DNA of 64,000 bases from JBBRHQ01 sp963781345 (GTDB lineage: Bacteria > Actinomycetota > Thermoleophilia > Solirubrobacterales > 70-9), in NCBI GenBank assembly GCA_963781345.1, contig CAWAFQ010000008.1:81774-145773 (forward strand), in the 5' to 3' direction. The notes under the pieces are model-generated. The model did not search any database. It saw only the letters and a program-made list of their open reading frames with translations, and was not told the origin of the DNA. The position numbers were made by a program, and so were the translations under genes. Each line of letters opens with the position of its first letter. Positions within the stretch are counted from its first letter, which is position 1. Positions 25,228 through 33,919 of the stretch are shown here, in pieces.

Positions 25228-25586
25228 GGGGACGACATGGCTTCGACGTGGTCGTCAGTGCGAACGGTTGCAGGCCGAGGTTCCCGGAGGCCTCGTAAAA
25301 CCCCGGGAAAAACCAATACGTGCGGACCATGAGTTCGCCCTCGCCGCTTAGTTAGAAGCTAAGCGATGAGAGTCGGTCCTTCCTCGCCCGTGGGAAGGGG
25401 CACCGGCTTCAGAAACGGGCTCACCCGAAGCGGCCCGCCCTCGCCGCCAGGGGACATCTAAGGGGGCTGGCTTCCCGGTAGTGCCCGCCGGCTCGGACCC
25501 CGGGAAGCGAGATCAAAGAGCCGGCTAAGCCTGTAGAAGCCTTCGTAACGCGTCCGCGGACGCCGGTTCGATTCCGGCCGTCTCCA
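25228..25586 (+). ncRNA. ssrA: Transfer-messenger RNA (tmRNA)
   Basis: The 5' end GGGGACGACATGGCTTCGAC is the standard tmRNA start, and the 3' end GGTTCGATTCCGGCCGTCTCC closes the T-arm and pairs back with the 5' acceptor strand (GGGGACG with CGTCTCC, one G-U). CCA is not encoded. The tag frame starts at the GCG at 25322 and ends at the TAG at 25349-25351, giving ADHEFALAA. It rescues stalled ribosomes together with SmpB (21358). Confidence 0.97.
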
Positions 25587-25648
25587 CTCATTGGTCCCTC
25601 GAGGCGCCGGCTCTTGGGCCGCGCGGCGCCGACTCGGCGGCCGGTGCC

Positions 25649-26431
25649 CTATCCCCTGTTCTGGGCGCGCTGAAGCGCGGCGCTGGTCGACTCGCTCACC
25701 TCGGCGCCCGCCAGGTCGACGCCCGGCGGGAGCTCGACGTGGAGGTCGTTCGAGAAATCGACCCGGACCCTGACTCCGGCGCTGCGGCAGCCGAGGACGT
25801 GGCCGCCCCGCGTTCGATCGGCCGAGATGAAGTGGAAGTGATGGCCGCTCACCTCGAGGCCCTCTGAGTAGTCGGGAAACCGGAACCCGACCATGGTGCC
25901 GCTGATCGCCCCGAGCTCGAACACGTGCTGGTCGGCGAGGACCTCGATCAGCGGCCTGTAGGGAGGCGACTGGCGGGGGATCGAGCGCGCCCGCATCGAC
26001 TCGAAGTCGCCGTCGACTCGAATCGCGCACGACTCAGTACCGGGGGGCACCCTGCGGTCGACCTCGGCGAGAAGGGCGTCGCGGTCGAGGCACTCCGTCA
26101 GGCCGAAATCCAGGCTCGGCTCGAACCACGCCATCACCGCGAACGGAGTCAGCTCGCCGGCATCGACCTCGGCGGCATGGCCGTCAGCGTCGGCGCGGTG
26201 GAAGCGGCCATCGAGCGCGATCATCTCGCCGTCGAGCGAGTTCAGGGTCCCGATCCCGAAGTCACCGTGCTCCGCCAGCTCGGCGAAACTGACGTCTCCC
26301 TCGTAGGCGCCCTCGACCATGGCCGCGATCGTCGAGGCCTGGAAGAGAACGTGCGGCTCGTGCTCGGGGTGAAGCTGCGCCCGGCGCATGGTCTGCACGT
26401 GCAGGGAGGTGATCAGCCGTCGGTCGAGCAC
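25649..26431 (-). CDS. budA: Alpha-acetolactate decarboxylase
   Basis: About 260 residues. The enzyme converts alpha-acetolactate to acetoin. Family signs are the N-terminal LFQASTIAAMVEGAYEGDVS and FGIGTLNSLDGEMIALDG, and the zinc-binding cluster SGHHFHFIS followed by GGHVLGC. The frame is open to 26512; I prefer the GTG at 26431, with the ATG at 26389 as the alternative. No acetolactate synthase or butanediol dehydrogenase is in the window. It is divergent from the ABC transporter genes. Confidence 0.88.
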   Translation of the reverse strand: MLDRRLITSLHVQTMRRAQLHPEHEPHVLFQASTIAAMVEGAYEGDVSFAELAEHGDFGIGTLNSLDGEMIALDGRFHRADADGHAAEVDAGELTPFAVMAWFEPSLDFGLTECLDRDALLAEVDRRVPPGTESCAIRVDGDFESMRARSIPRQSPPYRPLIEVLADQHVFELGAISGTMVGFRFPDYSEGLEVSGHHFHFISADRTRGGHVLGCRSAGVRVRVDFSNDLHVELPPGVDLAGAEVSESTSAALQRAQNRG

Positions 26432-26535
26432 GGACCGCAGTCTGGCAGCGTCGCGCGCCGGAACCGGCCGCGTTGCATGAAGCCGCCGCGTTCGCTTAGG
26501 ATTGCGGCGCAAAGCTCGTCCGAACCGCCCACTCC

Positions 26536-27463
26536 GTGCACCGACTCCCAGCCGCCATCGCTCTCGCCGCCGTGCTCGGCCTCGCCGTGGCCGGTTGTGG
26601 CAGCAGCGACAGCTCGACCACGGATCTGACCGCCGCCACGGCCAGCGATTGCACCCCGGCGAAGCTCGACACCCAGACCAAGGGCAAGCTCACGGTCGCC
26701 ACCGACAAGCCTGCCTACCCGCCGTACTTCGAGGACAACGACCCGACCAACGGCAAGGGCTTCGAGAGCGCCGTGGCCTACGCGATCGGCGAGCGAGCTC
26801 GGCTACCCGAAGTCGAAGGTCGCCTGGACGGTGGAGCCGTTCAACGCCTCCTACGCTCCGGGCCCAAAGGACTTCGACTTCGACGTCAACCAGATCTCGA
26901 TCACCCCGGCCAGGGAGAAGCAGGTCGACTTTTCGGCTCCCTACTACACAGCCAACCAGGCGGTTGTGGCGCTGAAGGACTCCGACGCCGCGAAGGCGAC
27001 GAACATCTCCGACCTCTCCGATACGACGATCGGCGTCCAGATCGGCACGACCAGCCTCGAGGCCGTCAACGACGTGATCAAGCCGAGCACCGACCCGAAG
27101 GTCTTCGACAACTCCAACGATGTCGTCACCGCGCTCAAGAATGGCCAGGTCGACGCCGTCGTTGTCGACGTTCCGACAGCCCTCTACCTGACCGCCGTGC
27201 AGGTCCCGACCGCGACGGTCGTCGGCCAGTTCCCGGCGCCCGGCGGAGACAGGTGGGGCGCGCTCCTGACCAAGGACTCGCCGCTCACGGCGTGCGTCTC
27301 GAAGGCGGTCGCCGACCTCAAGGCGTCCGGCGAGCTTCAGAAGATCACCAACCAGTGGATGAGCAAGGCGGCCGGAGCGCCCCCTGCTGCAGCAGTAGTA
27401 GCCCGGAGACGGTCGCCACGCCGTCGTCCCGTGATGCGGTCAGAATCGGCAGTCCGTGACTGA
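26536..27463 (+). CDS. Polar amino-acid ABC transporter substrate-binding lipoprotein (frameshifted)
   Basis: A periplasmic-type binding protein of the GlnH/FliY family anchored by a lipobox (LAVAGCGSS). Typical parts are GKLTVATDKPAYPPYF, KGFESAVAYAIGE, FDVNQISITPAREKQVDFS and DISDLSDTTIGVQ-like sequence. One extra base near 26796 breaks the frame (GE, then ELGYPKSKV resumes in the next frame). A second indel near 27385 probably hides the true stop at 27396-27398, so the last 20 or so residues given by the open frame are spurious. The start is the GTG at 26536. It is followed by the permease and ATPase genes. Confidence 0.85.
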
Positions 27464-28299
27464 GACAGCCGCCACCGGCAGCCGCCGCGCAGAGCGCGAG
27501 GCGGCAAAGCGGAGCCAGGCCCGACGCGGGGCTCTGATCGCCGCTGTCTCGAGCATCGTCATCCTCGGCGGCCTCGCCGCACTCATCTTCACCAGCCCGG
27601 GCTGGCCTTCGGTGAGGGAAACGTTCTTCTCCTGGAGCTCCTTCAAGAGCTCCTTCCCCGACATCCTCAGAGCCTTCTGGCTCGACATCCGGATCTTCAT
27701 GGTTGTCGAGGTCGTCGTCCTCGTCCTCGGGCTCACCGTCGCGCTCCTGCGGACCAGCCGGCTGCCCTCTCTCTATCCGCTGCGGCTGCTGGCGACGGTC
27801 TACACCGATCTGCTTCGCGGAATCCCGATCATCCTCCTCGTCTATCTGATCGGTTTCGGCATCCCCGCCCTGCAGCTTCAGGGGCTGCCGACCGATCCCG
27901 TGATCCTCGGCGGGTTCGCCCTCGCCCTCGCCTACGGCGCCTACGTTGCCGAGGTCTACCGCGCGGGGATCGCCTCGGTCCATCGCAGCCAGCGCGACGC
28001 GGCGCTTGCGATCGGATTCGACGGAGACGCAGGCGATGCGCCACGTGATCCTGCCGCAGGCCGTCAGACGCGTCTTCCCGCCGTTGCTCAACGACTTCAT
28101 CTCCCTGCAGAAGGACGTCGCGCTGATCTCGATCCTAGGCGTCGCCGGGGAGGCCTTCCGGGTCGCCCAGATAGACGCAGCCTCGACCTTCAACTACACA
28201 CCGCTGATCGCGGCGGCGATTCTCTACCTGGCGATCACCGTGCCGCTGGCGCGGATCGTTGACCACATCGGCGCCAGGGCCCAGGAGGATCGCGGCTGA
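27456..28299 (+). CDS. Polar amino-acid ABC transporter permease (frameshifted)
   Basis: A membrane permease of the HisM/GlnP type, about 280 residues. It has FMVVEVVVLVLGLTVALLR and TDLLRGIPIILLVYLIGFG, the EAA-loop region around QAMRHVILPQAVRRVFPPLL and SLQKDVALISILG. One extra base at about 28020 splits the frame just before the EAA loop. The start is the GTG at 27456 and the stop overlaps the ATPase start. It forms one transporter with the neighbours on both sides. Confidence 0.88.
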
Positions 28300-29045
28300 T
28301 GGAGGCCGTGATCGACATCAGGGGCGTCACCAAGGCCTTCGGCGAGCGCGAGGTCCTGCGTGGAATCGGCCTGACCGTGCACGAGCACGAGGCCGTCGCG
28401 CTGATCGGGGCGTCGGGCTCCGGCAAGTCGACGATCCTGCGCTGCATCGACCTGCTCGAGGAGATCGACGACGGCGACATCTTTCTCGACGGCGACGTGA
28501 TCACCGATCCCTCGGTCGATCCGGTCGCTGTCCGCCGGCGCCTCGGGGTGGTCTTTCAGGCCTACAACCTGTTTCCGCATCTGACGGTGATCGAGAACGT
28601 CGTCCTCGGGGCCACCAGGGCGCAGAAGATGAGGCGCCGAGAGGCGGAGGAAATCGGCCGCGACCTGCTCGCGCGCTTCGGCCTCGCCGGCCGCGAGGAC
28701 GACCGCCCCGACCGCCTCTCCGGCGGCCAGCAGCAGCGGGTCGCGATCGTCCGCGCCTTCGCCTCGAGGCCGCGGGCGCTGCTGCTCGACGAGGTCACCA
28801 GCGCGCTCGATCCCGAGCTGGTCGGTGAGGTGCTGGCGGCGGTGCGCGACCTCAAGCAGGAGGGCGCGACGATGGTCATAGCGACGCATGAGATGAGCTT
28901 CGCCCGCGAGGTCGCCGACACCGTCGCCTTCCTGCACGAGGGCTCGATCGTCGAGCAGGGGCCTCCGGAGCGGGTCCTGGCCGAGCCCGAGCGGCCGGAG
29001 ACGCGCCACTTCCTGCGCCGGCTGCTCGACGCCGGCAGGCTCTAG
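28299..29045 (+). CDS. Polar amino-acid ABC transporter ATPase
   Basis: A 248-residue ATPase of the GlnQ/HisP type. Walker A is GASGSGKST, the Q-loop FQAYNLFPHLTVIENV, the signature LSGGQQQR, Walker B LLLDEVTSALDP and the switch histidine ATHEMSFAREVAD. It starts at an ATG that overlaps the permease stop. This gene is intact, unlike its two partners. Confidence 0.95.
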   Translation: MEAVIDIRGVTKAFGEREVLRGIGLTVHEHEAVALIGASGSGKSTILRCIDLLEEIDDGDIFLDGDVITDPSVDPVAVRRRLGVVFQAYNLFPHLTVIENVVLGATRAQKMRRREAEEIGRDLLARFGLAGREDDRPDRLSGGQQQRVAIVRAFASRPRALLLDEVTSALDPELVGEVLAAVRDLKQEGATMVIATHEMSFAREVADTVAFLHEGSIVEQGPPERVLAEPERPETRHFLRRLLDAGRL

Positions 29046-29120
29046 CGGCCGCCTCCGAGTGCCGGCCGCCTCCAGGCGCCGGCCGCGTCCAGGCGCCGGC
29101 CGCCTCCGAGCGCCGGGGCC
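29046..29120. repeat. GC-rich short tandem repeats
   Basis: About four imperfect units of the type GCCGGCCGCCTCCRRGCGCC follow the ATPase stop directly. Nothing coding is seen. Confidence 0.55.
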
Positions 29121-29127
29121 CCGCGGG

Positions 29128-29172
29128 CGAGAGTGATTTCCGCCATCTATTTGATGGTCGATTGAACTCTCG
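29128..29172. repeat. Nested intergenic hairpin, CGAGAGT type (copy 1)
   Basis: Outer arms CGAGAGT (29128-29134) and ACTCTCG (29166-29172) enclose an inner hairpin CCATC-TATTT-GATGG (29143-29157). A similar arrangement lies at 62045-62090. It sits between the convergent ABC transporter and acyl-CoA dehydrogenase genes, so it may act as a bidirectional terminator; no T-run is present. Confidence 0.5.
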
Positions 29173-29196
29173 CGCGGTCGGTCGTGCACGAAACGA

Positions 29197-30979
29197 TCAG
29201 GGGCGCATCTCGTAGGCGCCGGCGATCGCAGCGGACCTTCTCCCAGACGCCGTCGAAGCGCTCCTCGTCGAGGACCGGCTCGCGGATGCTCTCGAGCACC
29301 CAGGCGCGCTGTGCCTCGGTCGCCGAGCCCTTTCCGTGCAGCGCCACCGCGTAGGCGGAGAAATCGCGGACGAAGACGTCGAAGATCTGGTCGACCGTGT
29401 CGGTCGCCAGACCCCGCAGCGAGGCCTGCTCGCAGATCAGCTGGCCGTAGGGGATCAGGGTGAAGAGCTCGCCGAGCGTCAGCAGGAAGTCGAGGTCCTT
29501 CTGCTGCTCGGCACCCGGGGGCGCACTCTGGAGCAGCCGGCAGAATCCCTCGGCCTGCTCAACGAAGCGGGCGACGTTGGGCACCCTGGCGAAGGGCTCG
29601 TAGGCCCTGCGCCAATCCTCGAAGCGGATCTTGCCCAGCCCGCGGGCCGGACCCTGGCGGAAGAGGAACTCGTCGTCGGCCGTCGTCGTGGCGCGGCTGG
29701 CACCGGCTCGAACTCGCCGGGGTTGAAGAGATAGTTGGCCATGAACTTCAGGACCAGCGCCATGTTGACGTGGACCGTGCCCTCGAGCTTCGGCAGCGCC
29801 CGGATGTCGCGGGCCGCCATCTCGAAGTACATGTCGCTCTCGAAGCCCTTCGCCGCGACCACGTCCCAGAGCAGGTCGACGACCCGCTCGCCCTCGGTCG
29901 TCACCTTCATCTTGGTGATCGGGTTGAACAGCAGGTAGCGACGGTCCTCGGGGCCGGCCGATCGCATGTAGTCGACGGCACGCTCGCCGAAGAGCTTCAT
30001 CGCAACCAGCCGCGCGTATGCGTCGGTGAAGGCCTGGCTCACGTGGGGGAAGTCGGTCACCCGCATCCCGTAGAGGACGCGGGCATCGGCGTGGGTTATC
30101 GCCTCGTAGAAGGCATGCTCGGAGATCCCGATCGAGGCGAAGCCGAGGTTGAACTTGCCGATGTTGACGGTGTTGAGCGCGGCGTCGAAGGCCGCCGGGC
30201 CGGTGTGGAGGATGTCGTCGGGGCGGACCGGATAGTCCGCGGAGCTCGAACTGGCTCACGTAGGACTGCGAGTTGACGACGTTGCGGATCAGGTGGTAGG
30301 CGGGGTGCTGGCTGTCGGCAGCGAAGAAGACGTATCCCTCGCGCCCTCGACGTCGGCGCGACGGGAGAAGACGGAGACCATTCCCGCCTCGTTGCCGTTG
30401 CCGATGTAGTACTTGCCGCCGTTGGCACGGAAACCGCCGTCGCCGTCGGGGGTGAGGACCATGTCGGTCGAGTAGATGTCGGCGCCGTGCTCGCGCTCGG
30501 AGAGGCCGAAGGCGAAGATCGAGCCCTGATCGAGCAGGTCGGCAGCCCGGGCGCGGGCTGGCGTCGTTGTCGGACTGAAGGATCGGCCCGAGGCCGAGGA
30601 TCGAGACCTGCCAGGTGTACCAGTAGGCGAGACCGTAGAAGGCGCTGATCTCGTTGAAGGCGCAGATCCGATTGGTGTCCCAGCGCTTGTCGGGATCTCC
30701 ACCACCGTCGCGGGACGGGCGTCAGCAGGGTCGCGAAGACCCGGTTGTCCTTGACGAACTCGAGGAAATCCGACGTACCAGACATGGTCGCGGTCGTGCT
30801 CCTTGAGCACCCTCTTGCCGCGCGACTCGAAGAACTCGATCGTCGCCAGCATCAGCTCTCGGGACCGGGGGTCCAGGTGCCGCGGGTCGTACTCGTCGGG
30901 GTTGAGCAGGACGCCGTCTCCGGGCTCCTGCGGGTGCCGCCTTGCCCTCGGCGGCGGGACGCTGCTCGACGCTCGCCAT
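29197..30979 (-). CDS. Acyl-CoA dehydrogenase/oxidase family protein (multiple frameshifts)
   Basis: A large acyl-CoA dehydrogenase, about 590 residues. Pieces in three frames line up in order: FLEFVKDNRVFATLLTPV, RICAFNEISAFYGLAYW, AFGLSEREHGADIYSTDM, KYYIGNGNEAGMVSVF, then FNPITKMKVTTEGERVVDLL and the C-terminal helices. It probably acts in fatty-acid oxidation. At least eight single-base insertions break the frame. The start is the ATG at 30979, behind GGAGAG; repairing the last indel gives a stop at 29197-29199. The damage matches that in other genes of the 26.5-31 kb stretch, so I take it as sequence error. Confidence 0.8.
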
Positions 30980-31023
30980 ACGTTCTCTCCGATCTGCGAC
31001 GGGTGGATCGCTGACTCTATGCC

Positions 31024-31090
31024 CTTCTCGCCCTGGGCCGAGCCCCTTCTCGCCCTGGGCCGAGCCCCTGCTCGCCCTGGGCCGAGCTCC
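31024..31090 (+). repeat. 22-bp tandem repeat, three copies
   Basis: CTTCTCGCCCTGGGCCGAGC plus two bases is repeated at 31024, 31046 and, with small changes, 31068. A further GC-rich array with GGCACGCCCGCCCCCCC-like units follows to about 31190. The region is the 237-base divergent gap between the acyl-CoA dehydrogenase and P450 genes. No promoter element stands out. Confidence 0.6.
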
Positions 31091-31216
31091 GTACGTCAGC
31101 GCGGGGCGCCTGTGCCGCACGGCACGCCCGCCCCCCCGATGGCACGCCCGCCCCCCCACGGCACGGCTGCCCCCGACGACACGCCCGCCCGCCTCCGATT
31201 CCCCTACGCTCGAACG

Positions 31217-32533
31217 ATGCGAGCGGAGCTGCCACCCGGACCTCGAACCCCGCGCGCGGTCCAGACCGCCGGCTGGTGGTCTCGCCCGATTCCGTATCTG
31301 GAGCGCTGCCGGGCGCGTTACGGAAAGCGCTTCACGCTGCGGCTGCTGGCAACGCCCCCGTTCGTGATGATCTCGGACCCCGTTGAGATCAAGCAGGTCT
31401 TCACCGCCCCGCCCGAGGTCCTGCACCCGGGCGAGGGGGCGCGCATCCTCGAGCCGATAGTCGGCCGTAACTCGGTCATCCTCCTCGACGAGGGCGAGCA
31501 CCTCGAGCAGCGCAAGCTGATGCTCGGTGCCTTCCACGGATCGCGGATGGAGCGGCTGACCGAGTTGATGGGGGCGGTCACCGAGGAGGAGATCGGTCGT
31601 TGGCCCCGCGGCGAGGTGGTCGCGCTGCATCCGCGCCTGCAGGCGTTGACGCTCGAGGTGATTCTTCGCGCTGTCTTCGGCCTCGAGGAGGGCCAGCGCC
31701 TCGACACCCTTCGCGGCCTGCTGACCGAGATCCTCGACTTCGGCTCCAACCCGGTCTCGATGCTGCCGCCGGTGCAGCGGCTGCTCAGCGGGCACGGTCG
31801 CTGGAACGAGTTCGCTCAGATCAGCGAGGAGGCCGATGCGATCCTCGGACGGCTGATCGACGAGCGCCGTGCCGGCGGCGTCGCCGGCGACGACGTCCTG
31901 ACGATGCTGCTCGAGGCGCGCCACGAGGACGGGAGCGAGATGTCGGGCGAGGAGATCCGCGACGAGTTGATGACGCTTCTGGTCGCCGGTCACGAGACGA
32001 CCGCGTCGGAGCTGGCATGGTGCTTTGAGCGGCTCGTGCGCGAGCCGGAGGTGCTCACCCGGCTGGTCGACGAGACCTCCGCCGGGGAGGGGGAGGATTA
32101 CCTGACCGCAACCGTGCGCGAAACGCTGCGCCGCCGCCCTGTCCTGCCCAACTCGGCGCCGCGCTACGTCAAGCAGCCGATCGAGGTCGGTGGCTGGACC
32201 TACCCGGAGGGTGTCTGCCTCGTTGCAAGCGCCTACCTCGTCCACCACGACCCCGAGATCTACCCCGACCCCTACGCGTTCCGCCCTGAGCGCTTCCTCG
32301 GAGTCCCGCCAGGGACCTACACCTGGATTCCCTTCGGTGGCGGCCGGCGCCGCTGCATCGGCGCCAACTTCGCCCTGCTCGAGATGGGGATAGTCCTGCG
32401 CCAGGTGCTCGCTACCTGTCTGATCCGCCCCGCCGACGGCGGGGCCGAGGTGGCCCGCCGTCGCGCGATCACGATCAGCCCCGAGCTCGGAGCCGAGACC
32501 GTGCTCGAGCCGCGGGCCTCCGCCGCGGCCTAG
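31217..32533 (+). CDS. Cytochrome P450
   Basis: A 438-residue cytochrome P450. The I-helix oxygen motif is LLVAGHETTASEL, the K-helix ExxR is ETLRRR, and the heme-binding loop is FGGGRRRCIGANFA with the thiolate cysteine. There is no membrane anchor, so it is a soluble bacterial type that needs a ferredoxin. A suitable small ferredoxin and reductase are encoded at 11.6-13.1 kb, though partnership is only a guess. The ATG at 31217 gives the usual PPGPR start region. Confidence 0.95.
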   Translation: MRAELPPGPRTPRAVQTAGWWSRPIPYLERCRARYGKRFTLRLLATPPFVMISDPVEIKQVFTAPPEVLHPGEGARILEPIVGRNSVILLDEGEHLEQRKLMLGAFHGSRMERLTELMGAVTEEEIGRWPRGEVVALHPRLQALTLEVILRAVFGLEEGQRLDTLRGLLTEILDFGSNPVSMLPPVQRLLSGHGRWNEFAQISEEADAILGRLIDERRAGGVAGDDVLTMLLEARHEDGSEMSGEEIRDELMTLLVAGHETTASELAWCFERLVREPEVLTRLVDETSAGEGEDYLTATVRETLRRRPVLPNSAPRYVKQPIEVGGWTYPEGVCLVASAYLVHHDPEIYPDPYAFRPERFLGVPPGTYTWIPFGGGRRRCIGANFALLEMGIVLRQVLATCLIRPADGGAEVARRRAITISPELGAETVLEPRASAAA

Positions 32534-32778
32534 GCCGGACTATCCGCCTGCTCGAGCGGCGCGCTTCCGCCACGGCCGTGGCTGGACTACCCGCGAGCTC
32601 CCGCGACGCCTCCGAGACCGATAGCGACGCCTCGACCTCGCACCCCCCCGCCAGTCTGGCCGGGCCCGCTCCGGAAGTTTGCGTGTCTTCGGGGGCCATA
32701 GACCCGGAAATCACGCAAGCGATGCCGCGGGTCCCAGATGGGACAGGTGAGATCAACGCCTGTCGCTACTTCTTGGAG
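32534..32778. other. Intergenic region without a recognised gene
   Basis: 245 bases between the convergent P450 and RDD genes. A short open frame on the plus strand runs through it into the RDD gene but shows no family look. I see no clear terminator or RNA. Confidence 0.4.
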
Positions 32779-33843
32779 CTAGGACGGCCCAGGGCCTCTC
32801 GGCGGAGGCGGGACGGTTTCGGTCTGAGGGCCGCCGGCGGAAGCCGGCTCCGGCGCGTCCAGCGACGACCAGGGCGCCGCATTGGCTGACGGCTCGATGT
32901 AGAGGACCTCCGATTCGCTCAGCCGCTCCTCCCAGCCGCGCCGGCGCTCATTGAAGAGGACGCCGAGGAAGCCGATTCCGAGCGTCAGAAGCGATAGGCC
33001 GAGGCCGAGAAGCCGCCTCATCGACTTGCGCAAGCGCAGGCGCCGGCGCCCGTGCGAGTCGAGTCTGATCCGCAGAAAGCGCATCCCCGGCGTCTGGCCC
33101 ACCAGGGTCCAGAAAGTCAGCAGGTAGAGCCCCCCGGTGATCAACCAGACCGTCGTTCCGACCACCAGCGTTTGCTCTGAAGCGCTGCCGGAGTCGGCAC
33201 CGAGGGCGGAGCCGATGAAGGCGACGGCGGCTGCGAGAGCGGTGAAGCCGAGGTTGACGATCGCCACGTCGATGCCCAACGCCAGCGCCCTGCTGACGAG
33301 GCCGGCGTTCGCCGAGGGCTCGGAGCGGGGCTTCCTGAAGGCGATGCGGCGGACGAGGCGCTCGACGGTGCCGTCGAAGCGGTGGGCGTAGCGGGCGATC
33401 TGGCGGCCGATGTCCGACAGCAGCCCGGCGCCCTGGGCCGCCATCGCCGCTCGAACCTCGGGCGCCTCGGCGATCCGCTCGACCAGCTGCTGGGCCTCAT
33501 CGCTGGCCAGTAGCCGCCGCCAGACCTCGTCGAGCATCTCGCTGTCGAGGGCGTCGAGCAGGGCCCTCTTGAGCGCCTCGCTCTCGAGCGCGCCCTGCAT
33601 CGCCTCCTCGACCACCGGCCCCTGGAGGATGCGGACCAGCGCCCGCTCGACCGCCTCGCTCTCGATCGCGGCGACGATCGCCTCCTCGGTCGCGGCCTCG
33701 ACGGCGCGGTCGACGCCGGTCGCACCGGCGACGCTCTGGGCCCCGCGTACACCAGCCCCGAGCAAGCGGGCGGGGAGGGGCATCGGGCGCTCCGGCCGCC
33801 CTTCCCCAGGAGGCGGCGCCTTCGGGTCGGGGCCGTCAACCAT
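32779..33843 (-). CDS. RDD-family membrane protein
   Basis: A 354-residue protein. The N-terminal half is soluble and helical, rich in Ala/Glu (AVEAATEEAIVAAIESEAVERAL). The C-terminal half is an RDD domain with about three helices, containing SRALALGIDVAIVNLGF and WTLVGQTPGMRFLRIRL, then a Pro-rich tail. RDD proteins are poorly understood; some act in ion transport. No functional partner lies beside it. Confidence 0.75.
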   Translation of the reverse strand: MVDGPDPKAPPPGEGRPERPMPLPARLLGAGVRGAQSVAGATGVDRAVEAATEEAIVAAIESEAVERALVRILQGPVVEEAMQGALESEALKRALLDALDSEMLDEVWRRLLASDEAQQLVERIAEAPEVRAAMAAQGAGLLSDIGRQIARYAHRFDGTVERLVRRIAFRKPRSEPSANAGLVSRALALGIDVAIVNLGFTALAAAVAFIGSALGADSGSASEQTLVVGTTVWLITGGLYLLTFWTLVGQTPGMRFLRIRLDSHGRRRLRLRKSMRRLLGLGLSLLTLGIGFLGVLFNERRRGWEERLSESEVLYIEPSANAAPWSSLDAPEPASAGGPQTETVPPPPRGPGPS

Positions 33844-33857
33844 CGCGGGGCGAGTCT

Positions 33858-33915
33858 AACGGCCGCCGGTGCCGGCTAACGGCCGCCGGTGCCGGTGTCC
33901 CCGCCGGTTGAACGG
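33858..33915. repeat. 20-bp direct repeat in intergenic gap
   Basis: TAACGGCCGCCGGTGCCGG occurs twice in tandem, and a degenerate third copy follows, in the 76-base gap between the RDD and hydrolase genes. Confidence 0.55.
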
Positions 33916-33919
33916 CCGC

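Noticed and set aside
31024..31190. CRISPR array
   Set aside because: The units are directly adjacent without spacers, and no cas genes are present anywhere in the window.
32578..32889. 103-residue plus-strand frame between the P450 and RDD genes
   Set aside because: No ribosome-binding site or family features, and the second half lies over the RDD gene.
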